NCBI GenBank assembly: GCA_963514535.1
Contig: CAUPUB010000008.1
Coordinates: 1 to 37,968, forward strand
Direction: 5' to 3'
Length of the DNA stretch: 37,968 nucleotides
Origin: CAJPSE01 sp963514535
Lineage (GTDB): Bacteria; Synergistota; Synergistia; Synergistales; Aminobacteriaceae
The notes beneath the pieces were generated by a model that was not told the DNA's origin, searched no databases, and saw only the letters and a list, made by a program, of their open reading frames with translations. Both the position numbers and the translations under genes were made by a program. Below, piece after piece: positions 23,284-32,400 of this stretch; within the stretch, counting starts at the first letter, position 1, and each line of letters begins with the position of its first letter.

Positions 23284-24219
23284 ATGGAAAAAAAGGCTGA
23301 GAAGACCCGGGGCTCCAGGAAAACGGGCGTGAAGGGGAGAAGCACCGTCGCGTTGGATGACGGCAAGGGAAATCTGCTGAACGCGAAGGCTTTGGGCGTA
23401 ACGGACTCCGACGTCGTCGATGTGGCGCTGGGGGACCTTCTGGAGAAGACCCGACAGGTAGGGCGCGCTCTGCAGAACCGCCGCGAGGGGGATCCCCTGG
23501 ATTACGTCAAGTTGGCCAAGCTGCTCTCGGAGTTTTCGACGGCCAATGTCTACATCGTGGATCAGTCGGGAAAACTTCTGGGATATACTTGGCTTCCCGA
23601 GTACGAGTCCCGGACGCTTCTGGAGAGCCTGAAAGAAGGGGCGATGCCGGCGAGCCTGACCGACAAGATGAATCGTTATCGTGAATCCGTTATCTGCGAC
23701 GAGGATGTCTTCCTCTTCGACGATCCCAGTACTGGGAGGAGGCCGGAGAAGCATCTGATGTACGTTCCCATCTACGGCGCCGCGGCGGAACGGCTGGGGA
23801 CGGTCCTCCTGGTCCGTTTCCATGCGCCCTTCGTGGTCCGGGACGTGTTGCTGGCGGAGTACCTGGGGTCGCTTGTCGGCATCGAGATGCTCAACGACCG
23901 GAACCGTACCATTGAGGAGCACTCCCGCGACCGCATTGCCGTCCAGATGGCAATGCGCGCCCTCTCCTACTCGGAAATAGAGTCTATGAAGCACATCATC
24001 GCGGAGCTCGGGGGGCAGGAGGGGGTTGCCGTGGCCAGCAAGGTCGCGGATCGGGTCGGTGTGACCCGCAGCGTCATCGTCAACGCCCTGCGCAAGCTGG
24101 AGAGCGCCGGATTGATCGAGAGCCGCAGCCTGGGGATGAAGGGGACCTACATCAAGGTGCTCAGCCCCCTTTTCGTGGAGGAGCTGGGGGTGGCCTCCTC
24201 CACTCGCGTCGCCTACTGA
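23284..24219 (+). CDS. codY: CodY-type GTP/branched-chain amino acid-responsive repressor
   Basis: 311 aa; Firmicutes CodY is about 260, the excess being a basic N-terminal extension (MEKKAEKTRGSRKTGVKGRS). The middle is the GAF-like ligand domain (LLSEFSTANVYIVDQSGKLLGY to about residue 200). The C-terminus is the winged helix, with SYSEIESMKHIIAELGGQEG, ASKVADRVGVTRSVIVNALR and ESAGLIESRSLGMKGTYIKVL, the most conserved stretch of CodY. CodY represses amino-acid and nitrogen genes when nutrients are plentiful. Start at ATG 23284 with GGAGGG 9 nt upstream; a TTG at 23281 is equally in frame. Position between hslU and flgB matches Bacillus. Confidence 0.95.
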   Translation: MEKKAEKTRGSRKTGVKGRSTVALDDGKGNLLNAKALGVTDSDVVDVALGDLLEKTRQVGRALQNRREGDPLDYVKLAKLLSEFSTANVYIVDQSGKLLGYTWLPEYESRTLLESLKEGAMPASLTDKMNRYRESVICDEDVFLFDDPSTGRRPEKHLMYVPIYGAAAERLGTVLLVRFHAPFVVRDVLLAEYLGSLVGIEMLNDRNRTIEEHSRDRIAVQMAMRALSYSEIESMKHIIAELGGQEGVAVASKVADRVGVTRSVIVNALRKLESAGLIESRSLGMKGTYIKVLSPLFVEELGVASSTRVAY

Positions 24220-24322
24220 TCGTGTCGCCTGCTGACGCGCGGTCTTGCGGGCTGATGGTCGGGGCGGGGGATACTCGGCGGGAAAAGTACACGCTTTTTG
24301 CTCCGCGGGTCTCTCATTGTAG

Positions 24323-24328
24323 TATAAT
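24323..24328 (+). promoter_or_regulatory. -10 box upstream of flgB
   Basis: Perfect TATAAT 21 nt before the flgB ATG. The best -35 is TTGCTC (24298-24303) with a long 19-bp spacer. No flagellar sigma-28 or sigma-54 motif is seen. Confidence 0.45.
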
Positions 24329-24349
24329 TTGGGCGGAGGAGTGAGGAGC

Positions 24350-24751
24350 ATGTTGGGCGAGTTTACCTGGAAAGTTTTGGAGAAGGATATGGAGGGCCTG
24401 GCACAGCGCTTCAAGGCCGTGTCGAGAAACGTCGCTAATGCGGATACCCCGGGCTACGCCCGGCGCAACGTGTCCTTCGAGGACCAGCTTCGGGATGTCA
24501 TTCAATCGGGGAAGAAGCTGCGTATGACCGTTACGGACCCCGCTCATATCCCTACGCGTCCCCTCTGGGTCTCGGACGTAAAGCCGGTGGAGCTGAAGAT
24601 ACACGATGAGGCGTATCGGCTGGACGGTAACAACGTCGACCCGGAGCGGGAGATGGCGGTCATGTCGGAGACGCGCATGATGTATAACGCCATGAACCGT
24701 CTGGCGACCAAAAAATTTGCCATTTACCGCTCCGTCATATCGGGACGGTAG
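24350..24751 (+). CDS. flgB: Flagellar basal-body proximal rod protein FlgB
   Basis: 133 aa from ATG 24350, with GGAGG (24335-24339) 10 nt upstream; the in-frame GTG at 24329 lies at the promoter and is rejected. The N-terminal RFKAVSRNVANADTPGYARRNVSFED is the conserved rod/hook N-D-x-A-N-x-x-T-P-G-Y motif. The C-terminal part (VDPEREMAVMSETRMMYNAMNRL) is the matching helix. It forms the proximal rod in the periplasm with FlgC, FlgF and FliE, and is exported by the flagellar type III apparatus without a signal peptide. flgC follows after 24 nt. Confidence 0.95.
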   Translation: MLGEFTWKVLEKDMEGLAQRFKAVSRNVANADTPGYARRNVSFEDQLRDVIQSGKKLRMTVTDPAHIPTRPLWVSDVKPVELKIHDEAYRLDGNNVDPEREMAVMSETRMMYNAMNRLATKKFAIYRSVISGR

Positions 24752-24775
24752 CTTTTTAAGGGGAGACCTCGGATC

Positions 24776-25195
24776 ATGAGAATATTCGAGAGCATGGAGG
24801 TCGCAGGCAGCGCACTGACGGCCCATCGTCTCTGGATGGACACGATATCCTCCAATTTGGCGAACATCAACACCACCCGTACCCTTGCAGGTGGTCCCTA
24901 CAAGCGTAGGGTGCCGGTCTTCGCCGAGATGCTGGACAAGACGATCGGCGGGTACCGGGATATCGGGGGGGTTCGTGTTACGGAGATCACGGAGGACAAG
25001 ACCCCGCCTCGCCTGGTTTATCAGCCGGAGCATCCGGACGCCAACGCCGATGGGTACGTGGCCTTTCCGAACGTCAACCTGGTCCGGGAGATGACGGATA
25101 TGCTTGTGGCGAGCCGTGCCTACGAGGCGAATCTTTCCGTGGCCACCAGTGCCCGTGATATGTGGAACGGCGCCCTGGAGGTCCTGCGCGGCTGA
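24776..25195 (+). CDS. flgC: Flagellar basal-body rod protein FlgC
   Basis: 139 aa, standard length. The N-terminus (SMEVAGSALTAHRLWMDTISSNLANINTT) and C-terminus (VNLVREMTDMLVASRAYEANLSV) are the paired rod-protein helices. AGGGGAGA precedes the ATG. In Bacillus fliE follows; here a strong terminator comes 36 nt later and then mfd, so this flagellar cluster ends with two genes and the rest must be elsewhere. Confidence 0.96.
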   Translation: MRIFESMEVAGSALTAHRLWMDTISSNLANINTTRTLAGGPYKRRVPVFAEMLDKTIGGYRDIGGVRVTEITEDKTPPRLVYQPEHPDANADGYVAFPNVNLVREMTDMLVASRAYEANLSVATSARDMWNGALEVLRG

Positions 25196-25230
25196 GCTCG
25201 TGAGTTGCTTTTTGTCCATTGACGATGATT

Positions 25231-25260
25231 CCGACGGATTCCCTCCGTCGGTTTTTTTTT
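25231..25260 (+). terminator. Strong intrinsic terminator after flgC
   Basis: CCGACGGA (25231-25238), loop TTCCC, TCCGTCGG (25244-25251), then nine T residues (25252-25260). Confidence 0.96.
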
Positions 25261-25292
25261 GCTTCTTTCTTTGTTTTTTGCTTCTTTCTTTG
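25255..25292. repeat. Two perfect 19-bp pyrimidine-rich tandem repeats before mfd
   Basis: TTTTTTGCTTCTTTCTTTG occurs at 25255-25273 and again at 25274-25292, starting in the T-run of the terminator. It lies just before the mfd ribosome binding site. Confidence 0.95.
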
Positions 25293-25311
25293 TTTATGGG
25301 GAGGTTCGATC

Positions 25312-28300
25312 GTGCAGGGACGGCAGCGCCCCGTGGCGGGCGGTTTGGATGAGTTGAAGGAGCTCTGGGAGATCGGGGGAAGCGTGCACGACCGCGCCGG
25401 CGGCGCGGCTCGGGCCTGGATGTGTCCGGAGGGACGCATTGCAGCCGTCTTCCCCGATGTGCGCCAGGCATCGGAGTTCGCCCTGGACCGTAAGGCGTTC
25501 TTTCCCGAGGGGCCCTTGTTCCGCCTTGCCGAGCTCCCCCTGACCCTGCAGACGATCAGCAGCCGGCCGCTTCTCCTCGAGCGGGGGGAGACGATCCGGC
25601 ATTGGATGGCGGAGGGCGGCGTTCTGGTGGCGACCCCGGGGGCCATGATGTCCCCCTGTCTCATGGCCGATGGGGAGCTTCCCTTGACCTGCGGGGAGGA
25701 ATATGCCAGGGACCGCCTGGTGGCCTGGCTCGAGCGCAGCGGATATCAGCGTGCGGACCTCGTCTGGTCGCCGGGGCAGTACGTCCTGCGCGGTTTCATC
25801 CTGGACGTCTTCGACCCCGGCCACGCCCTCCCTCTGCGTTTCGAGTTCTTCGACGAAGTTCTGGAACGGATCGGCGCCTTCCAGCCGTCGACGCAGAAGA
25901 CCGTAACCGGGCTCGATGCGGTCTCCCTGCACAGCCTCTCCGGCGCACAGGCGTTCATGCCGCCCGCCCTGCTGCCGGCCGACACTCGGGTCATCCTCTA
26001 TGAACCTCAGAGTATCGAGGCGCAGGCCGTTTCCTTCCATTGGCTTTGGGAGGAGCTCCGTTCAGAGGCGCACGTCGATCCCGTTCCCCCCTGGGATGCG
26101 GTGTTTCGCGACCTGGCGCGCTATCCGCGTCTGAGGGTGACGCGCGGGGTGGATTGGACGGAGGCTCAGCTCGACGTGGAGGAGCTTCCCCCCTTCAAGG
26201 GGGACCTCGGGGCGGTCCTGCGCCTCTGCCGCGACCTGGACCGGCGCGGCTGCTCCGTGTGCGTGTACAGCGAGAACGACCGGTTCCTGGACAGGGAGAG
26301 CGGACCATTCGCTCAGGTCCCCTTCGTCGAGGTCCGGAAGGGGTCCCTTTCCTCGGGCTTCGTGGACAGGGCCGCGAAGCGCGCCTTCATCTCGGACCGA
26401 GAGCTCTCCGGGGTCTCTGCCAGAGCGTCCGCCTCGGAATGGCGTGCTCCGCTGGAGTGGCGGGATCGGCTGTCGGTGGGGCAGCTTGTCGTTCACGAGG
26501 ACTACGGACTGGCCGTCTTCCGCGGCATCGAGGAGATCGTCTCGGCGGGGGCCTCCATGGACGCCCTGGTGCTCGAGTTCGCCGAGAACAAGCGACTTCT
26601 GGTCCCCGTCCTCCAGTCCCACAAGCTCACGGCGCTGGCAGAACATCAGAGCGACGAGACGGAGCTCGATACCCTCCGGGGCTCCCGGTGGCGCAAGTCC
26701 AGAGAGAAGGACAAGAAACGCGCCCAGGAGGAGGCCAGGGCCCTGATCGAGCTCTTCGCCCGCCGCGAGCTGGAGCGCCGAGACCCGCTGGCGGACCCGG
26801 GCGAGCTTTACGAGTCGTTCGTCAGGGCCTTTCCCTATGCGGAGACGGCCGACCAGCTCAAGGCCACGGCGGAGATCATGGAGGATCTGTCCGGCCCCTT
26901 TCCGATGGACCGTCTCCTCGTCGGCGACGTGGGGTTCGGCAAGACGGAGGTCGCGCTGAGGGCGGCTTTTCGGGCCGTCGCCGCGGGGCGTCAGGTCTGC
27001 GTACTGGTTCCGACGACGATCCTGGCTCAGCAGCATTACGGAACCTTCCGTTCCCGCCTCTCGGGCTTTCCGGTCTCGGTGGGGATCCTCTCCCGATTCA
27101 CCTCGAGGTCGGAGGCGGGGCGCACCGTGTCGAGCGCGGAGGATGGGTCCGTCGATATCGTCATCGGGACGCACAAGCTGCTGCAGAAGGGGATTAAATT
27201 CAAGAACCTGGGACTTCTCATCGTCGACGAGGAGCACCGATTCGGAGTCATGCACAAGGAGAGCCTGAAGCGGACCTATGGGGCGGTCGATATCCTGAGC
27301 CTATCGGCAACCCCCATACCGCGCACCCTGGCGATGGCTCTGAGGGGGCTGCGCAGCATCTCGGTGCTCTCCACACCCCCGGAGGACCGCCTGCCCGTAA
27401 CGACCTTCGCGGGGCCCTGGCAGACCTCGCTGGTGCGTAAGGCCGTGGCCTGCGAGCTGGAGCGGGGAGGACAGGTCTATTTTGTCGTCAACCGCATCGC
27501 GCGTATGGAGGAGCAGCAGCGGATGCTTGCCGCCTTCTTCCCCGAGGCCAAAATCCACGCCGCGCACGGCCAGATGCCGGAGCGGGAGTTGGAGAGGACG
27601 ATGCTGGACTTCTACGCGGGGGCGATCGACATCCTGATCTGTACGACGATTATCGAGAGCGGCCTGGACGTGGGCCGCGCCAACACGATCATCGTGGACG
27701 ACTCCCAGGAGCTCGGGCTGGCCCAGATGTATCAGCTCCGCGGGCGGGTGGGACGCCGTGGGGAGAGTGCCTTCGCCTACTTCTTCTATCCGGAGCGTGA
27801 GGAACTGAGGAAGGAGACGGCGGACAGGCTGGAGGCCATATCCACCCTGACGGACCTGGGGTCGGGCTACTCGATTGCGCGGCGGGACCTGGACATCCGG
27901 GGCGGAGGGGAAATCGGCGGCACCACGCAGCATGGGAAGAGCAGGACGGGGGGCTTCAGCCTCTTCTATCGGATGTTGGAGGAGGAGCTGGATCGTCTGC
28001 GCGGCGTGGAGAACCGGCTGACGGAGGTTGCCTACGACCAGGGGGGCTCCATCCCCGCCTTCTACATCCCTCAGGAGGGGGTGCGGGTCACGCTCTATCG
28101 GCGTCTCCTCCAGGTGGTGGGGCTGGACGAGCTCAAGGTCCTGATGGGGGAGATGGAGGACCGCTTCGGCCCCCTTCCCGAGCCCGTCCGTCTTCTCACC
28201 GGCCTGACGGCGATACGGAACTGCGGGGCCGCCTTCGGGCTGCGCACGGTCTCGGTCAGGAAGGGGGAGACCTCGGTGGAGGGCAAACTCGACGGGCTGG

Positions 28301-28434
28301 CCCCGTTTTTGAAGAAGAGGCGGGGCTGGACCATCCTGGGCACCCATGCCGTCGGGCCCGGCGGGGTCCCGGGGGCCACCGGGCTCTTCGAGGCGATGCG
28401 GGAGGCCGGAGGTGGGGAGAGCGCTGCCCTGTAG
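25312..28434 (+). CDS. mfd: Transcription-repair coupling factor Mfd
   Basis: 1040 aa from GTG 25312, with GGGGAGG 7 nt upstream; the longer frame from 25219 would read through the terminator and encode a Phe-rich stretch. Mfd removes RNA polymerase stalled at DNA damage and recruits UvrA. Domains in order: UvrB-like N-terminus (to about residue 350), the RNA polymerase-interacting CarD-like domain (SVGQLVVHEDYGLAVFRGIE, about residue 385), the RecG-like helicase with Walker A GDVGFGKTE, DEEHRFG, SATPIPRTLAM and TTIIESGLDVGRAN, and the C-terminal TRCF domain. It is about 100 residues shorter than E. coli Mfd. It ends at a strong bidirectional terminator. Confidence 0.96.
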   Translation: MQGRQRPVAGGLDELKELWEIGGSVHDRAGGAARAWMCPEGRIAAVFPDVRQASEFALDRKAFFPEGPLFRLAELPLTLQTISSRPLLLERGETIRHWMAEGGVLVATPGAMMSPCLMADGELPLTCGEEYARDRLVAWLERSGYQRADLVWSPGQYVLRGFILDVFDPGHALPLRFEFFDEVLERIGAFQPSTQKTVTGLDAVSLHSLSGAQAFMPPALLPADTRVILYEPQSIEAQAVSFHWLWEELRSEAHVDPVPPWDAVFRDLARYPRLRVTRGVDWTEAQLDVEELPPFKGDLGAVLRLCRDLDRRGCSVCVYSENDRFLDRESGPFAQVPFVEVRKGSLSSGFVDRAAKRAFISDRELSGVSARASASEWRAPLEWRDRLSVGQLVVHEDYGLAVFRGIEEIVSAGASMDALVLEFAENKRLLVPVLQSHKLTALAEHQSDETELDTLRGSRWRKSREKDKKRAQEEARALIELFARRELERRDPLADPGELYESFVRAFPYAETADQLKATAEIMEDLSGPFPMDRLLVGDVGFGKTEVALRAAFRAVAAGRQVCVLVPTTILAQQHYGTFRSRLSGFPVSVGILSRFTSRSEAGRTVSSAEDGSVDIVIGTHKLLQKGIKFKNLGLLIVDEEHRFGVMHKESLKRTYGAVDILSLSATPIPRTLAMALRGLRSISVLSTPPEDRLPVTTFAGPWQTSLVRKAVACELERGGQVYFVVNRIARMEEQQRMLAAFFPEAKIHAAHGQMPERELERTMLDFYAGAIDILICTTIIESGLDVGRANTIIVDDSQELGLAQMYQLRGRVGRRGESAFAYFFYPEREELRKETADRLEAISTLTDLGSGYSIARRDLDIRGGGEIGGTTQHGKSRTGGFSLFYRMLEEELDRLRGVENRLTEVAYDQGGSIPAFYIPQEGVRVTLYRRLLQVVGLDELKVLMGEMEDRFGPLPEPVRLLTGLTAIRNCGAAFGLRTVSVRKGETSVEGKLDGLAPFLKKRRGWTILGTHAVGPGGVPGATGLFEAMREAGGGESAAL

Positions 28435-28469
28435 CTTGTGGAAACGATTTTACGCGCCCTCCGGGATCG

Positions 28470-28508
28470 AGCCGCGGCGCCTCCGAACAACGGAGGCGCC
28501 GCGGCTTT
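28470..28508. terminator. Perfect 16-bp bidirectional terminator hairpin between mfd and the SH3 gene
   Basis: AGCCGCGGCGCCTCCG (28470-28485), loop AACAA, and the exact complement (28491-28506), followed by TT on the plus strand. It separates the convergent ends of mfd and the SH3-domain gene. Confidence 0.88.
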
Positions 28509-28519
28509 GACCTTATAGT

Positions 28520-29425
28520 CTATTTGTCCTTGACCGGCCTCACCAGCCTCGCGAGCATCCATCCCTCGCGATCGCCCTGATCCATCTTGATACGGAGCCA
28601 TCGTTCTCCGTCGTCATTCGTCGTCTCCTCCAGAATTGTCAATTCCTCCCCCTTGCGGGCGCGTCCGACGATATTGCTGTCGCTGGTGCGGTCCGGGGTG
28701 GAGCGAATCCTGACGGAGTTGCCCCAGACGCTGCTCCTGACGGAGTTCGCCGTATCCGACGGCTCGTCGTCGGATACGGCGGCAGCCTGAGGAGACACCG
28801 CGTCGGAATCGGCCGATGCGGCCGTATCCCCCGAGGCCTCCTGTTCCTCCTGAGGCTCCCGCTCCTCCGCATGGTCTTCCAGGACATCCTTCTCCGCGGG
28901 CTCCGCGGGCGCGGGATTGTCCTCATGTTTCGGAGGGTTCTGCACCTCGTCCCTTTCCGAAGGGGGCTCGGGAACGGCGACTGCCGGTTCCATGGAGACG
29001 CGGTTGGCCCCGTCCTTCTGCGGAAGGACCGGCGATTTCTGAGCCTGCGGACGTCCCATCAGGTCGTCGACAAATTGGAGGATGGTACGGCGCGCCTCCT
29101 GGACCATTTCGAGCCCGAAGACCTGGTCCAGGCCAGGCAGGGTTTTCAGGGTATCCTCGGACAGGGCGAAGATTCCGCCGAGGATAATAACGATGAGGAG
29201 CAGCACGATGAGGAAGCATCCACATCCGCCATTTTTCCTCTCCTCAATCTCTCTTTGTGGGGGAATGTGGAGGAATCGGGCTCCGATCCCGGTCCGCGAT
29301 TCGATGTCAAAGCCTGCGTCGAGCAGGGCGTTTTCCCGTGCCGCGGCGTATTCCTCCTCGGTGATGTAGTTCTCCTGCCTCAGTTCCCTCAGCTCGTCCA
29401 GTTTCTTCCTTACCGGGTCGCTCAT
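28520..29425 (-). CDS. Membrane protein with SHOCT-like N-terminus and C-terminal SH3b domain
   Basis: 301 aa from ATG 29425 (AAGGAGG 5 nt upstream). Residues 1-35 resemble a SHOCT motif (KKLDELRELRQENYITEEEYAAARENAL). A transmembrane helix lies near residues 67-90 (CFLIVLLLIVIILGGIFAL). A Pro/Glu/Ala-rich acidic linker follows (about 150-235), and the last 75 residues form an SH3b domain (NSVRIRSTPDRTSDSNIVGR, then GERWLRIKMDQGDREGWM). SH3b domains often bind cell-wall peptides, so the topology is probably N-in with the SH3 in the periplasm. It lies 46 nt downstream of the TamB-like gene and is probably co-transcribed, suggesting an envelope role. The exact function is unknown. Confidence 0.82.
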   Translation of the reverse strand: MSDPVRKKLDELRELRQENYITEEEYAAARENALLDAGFDIESRTGIGARFLHIPPQREIEERKNGGCGCFLIVLLLIVIILGGIFALSEDTLKTLPGLDQVFGLEMVQEARRTILQFVDDLMGRPQAQKSPVLPQKDGANRVSMEPAVAVPEPPSERDEVQNPPKHEDNPAPAEPAEKDVLEDHAEEREPQEEQEASGDTAASADSDAVSPQAAAVSDDEPSDTANSVRSSVWGNSVRIRSTPDRTSDSNIVGRARKGEELTILEETTNDDGERWLRIKMDQGDREGWMLARLVRPVKDK

Positions 29426-29444
29426 CGTGTCCTCCTTGTCGTTC

Positions 29445-29476
29445 CTTCCCAGACTCATTTCTTCCCAGACTCATTT
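29445..29476. repeat. Two perfect 16-bp tandem repeats at the TamB-SH3 junction
   Basis: CTTCCCAGACTCATTT at 29445-29460 and 29461-29476. The second copy contains the stop codon of the TamB-like gene; the first creates a false ATG at 29458. Confidence 0.97.
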
Positions 29477-32400
29477 AAACAGGCCCTCCAACCCTTTTTC
29501 CAACTCGTCTCCTATCTTTTCCCTCAACTGGTCCTCGAGGGAGGGGGCCGAGGGCTGTGCCGGGCTCCGATCCTGCGGCGCCGTCTCCCCGGGGGGGACA
29601 CCCTCCTGCTGCTCCTGGGATGGCGCTGGTTTTTGAGGAACGATGGCGTCGATGATTCGATCGAGCGTCCTGTCTCCGCCCTGTTCCCGGGAGGGATCGG
29701 CCGGCGCCGCGTCGCTCCCCGGATTGGCTCCATCCTGCTTCGCGCGCGAGGAGGGGCCGACCTTGACCAGGGATACGGACGGCGAATCGGCCTTGCCTGC
29801 AATCTTGACCGTGACGTCCCGGAAGTCCGCGGAGGCGCCGCCCTGCTGCCCGCCCTGGAGGGCGCCTCTCAGGATATCCCCGAGCCCCGCTCCGGTGGTC
29901 AGCTGTTTTGCTCCGCCCTGGAGCAGGGCGCCCGCGCCCCCAAGGGCTCCGCCGGTAAGCGCGTTGACCAGCTGGAAGTTGACGCTGCCCTCCGCAAGAA
30001 GGTACAGGTTCTTGTCGAACTTGATTGCGCCGTCCTCGGCCAGTCGGGCATAACGATATATCGGGTCCCCATCGGGCGCCTTGGCCGCCGCCCCCTTCTT
30101 CAGGACGAGCCGCCCCGTCCGGATCTCCAGCGGAGCGGTCACCTCCGTGTAGCGGATGGCGTCGAGCCCATAGAGTCGGGTCGCGATGTCCAACCCCTTG
30201 AAGCCGCTGATTCCCCCAGCCCCCAGGGTAAACTGCCCGGTTCCGGAATAGCTCGGCGTCTTGCCCGCAGAGCCTGTTATTGCCAGGGAGAGGCTTCCCC
30301 GCCCCGTGACCCTGCCGCCGAGCCCGCCTGTTGCGTCCTGCGCCAGGGCGTTGACGTCAACGCCGCTCACCGTGAGGGAATCGGAGAACTTGAACGTCTT
30401 CAAGTCCAGAGTCAGGCTGTTCGACGCCTTGCCCCCATAGAGCTCGAGCGTTCCGTTGGAGGACTTGAAGGCGTTGCCATCAAGGGACAGCGGCAGTTTG
30501 ACGTTGGCGAGCCTGAGGCCGAACGCCTCGGCCGAGGAGGCCGACAGGCTCCCCGTCCCCGTATTGCCCTTGTCCGTACCGGATAGGTTGAATACGAGGT
30601 TCGCCTTGCCCTTGATCTGCCCCTTCAAATCCTGGAAGCCTTCGGTCAACGCTTCCAGGTCCAGCCCGTTGCCGCGGATGGCGAGATCCGCCCTCATCGA
30701 GGGGGTCAGCCGCAGCGTCCCGGATGCGCTCAAGGGAGCCCCGCCGATGTTCGCCCTGAAATCGTTGACCCCCAGCGCCTGCAGGGTGCCCGAGATGTCC
30801 GCAGCCACATCGGAGAGCCGGGCGCCGTTGGCAGTGACGGACGGGGATTGCCCCTTGAAGGAGAACTCGGGGGCGTCCGCGGTCCCGCCCAGCCGTGCCT
30901 TGCCGCTGAGGGTCCCCTTGAGGCCGATCCCCGAGGATGCGGCCAGCGGTGCGAGGTCAAGCCGGTCGAGGTCGAAGGAGAAGTCGAGCACGGGGCTCTT
31001 GCCGCCGAGGGTCGCGGAACCGGAACCGGAGAGCGTGCCGGACCCGCTGCGCGCGGAGAAGGAGGACAGGCTGACCTTCGTCCCCTCTTTCCTGATCGAG
31101 GCCTCCAGAGAAGAGAGGCCGACGCCGTCTGCGGCGGCGCTGTCTGCCTTGATGTTGTCTGCCTTGATGGAGAGGCCGAGCTTATCCAGTTTTACGAGGT
31201 CGCTGCCGGGAAGGGTGGAGACCTCGAGGTTCTTCACGCTGAGCTTCCCGAGGGCGGAGAGGGTGGGGGAGGAGGCCGCGAGACTGATCTCCGGGGCCGG
31301 AAGCCTGCCCGAGATCCTGGCCCCGGCACGAATCTTGCCCTTGAGGCCGTAGCCGGCAATGCCGGGAACATAGGCTCTCAGGGCCTCCGGTTTGACGGTG
31401 AGCTGCGCCTTCACGTCGATGGCCGGCGTCTTTGACGTCAGCGGCCCCACGGTGCCCGAGAGTTGGATGGGCATGCCGTTTAGGGTCCCGCTACTCTTCT
31501 GCAGGGTCAGCACGTCCTTGGCGTAGGAGAAGGTCACCGAGGGGTTGACCAGCGTGTTCTCCTGGACCGTGAAGGAGGGGCTTTGCAGGGTTCCCGACAG
31601 GACCGGGGCGGATGGGCTTCCCTTGATGCCGACCGCCGCGCTGATCTTTCCGGCAAGCCCGTACTTCCCGGAGTCCGGGATGAGGTCGGAGATCCCCCTC
31701 ACGTCGAGCCCCACCAGTTTCGCCGTGAGGTCGAGCCTGGGGCTCGAGAGGATGGAGGCGGCTGTCCCCTGGAGGTAGCCCTGAGCTCCCTCGAAGAGGA
31801 ATTTTCCGCTGACCGTCGCGGTATCGCTCTTTGCGAGCTTGAGCTGGAGCGCGAGTTTCGAGACCTCCTTGTCCCTGAAGGCAATGCGGGGCGCCGAGAG
31901 GTTGACGGTCCCGTTCAAAGCGTTCGTCGGGCCCTGGATTTTCGCGGTGAAGGCGGATACCTTGCCCCTCATCCCCTCCAGGGATGGGAAGGTCCTGCCG
32001 ATCTCGTCCAGAGGGGCGTCGTGCCCCTCCAGGTCGATCATGACGGATGGATGTTGGCCGGGACGCGACGCGACCGCGAGCTCCCCGTCGATGGGGACGC
32101 TCAGGACGATGGCATGGATACCGTCGGCGATCAGCCTCTGGTCGGAGTATCGCAGCTGTGCCCCGAGCTGTTCCACGGGATACCCGGCCAGCCTCGTCCC
32201 CCTGTAGTCCACCGTTCCCGTGATCTCCAGGGCGGCGGACGTCCCTTTGGCCTCCAGGTCGAGGTTCGCCGTTCCGTTGTAATCCGCCTCCTTGAGGTAG
32301 GCAGGCCACAGCGCGGCGATTTCCTCCAGGTCCAGGCCCCGTGCCGATCCCTGGATGTCCAGCGCCGCCGTGCTGTCGGTCTGGGAGACGGGGCGTATCT

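Noticed and set aside
25219..25311. Longer mfd start with a Phe-rich hydrophobic N-terminus
   Set aside because: It would begin inside the flgC terminator, and its hydrophobic stretch is only the translation of the T-rich repeats. GTG 25312 has an ideal ribosome binding site.
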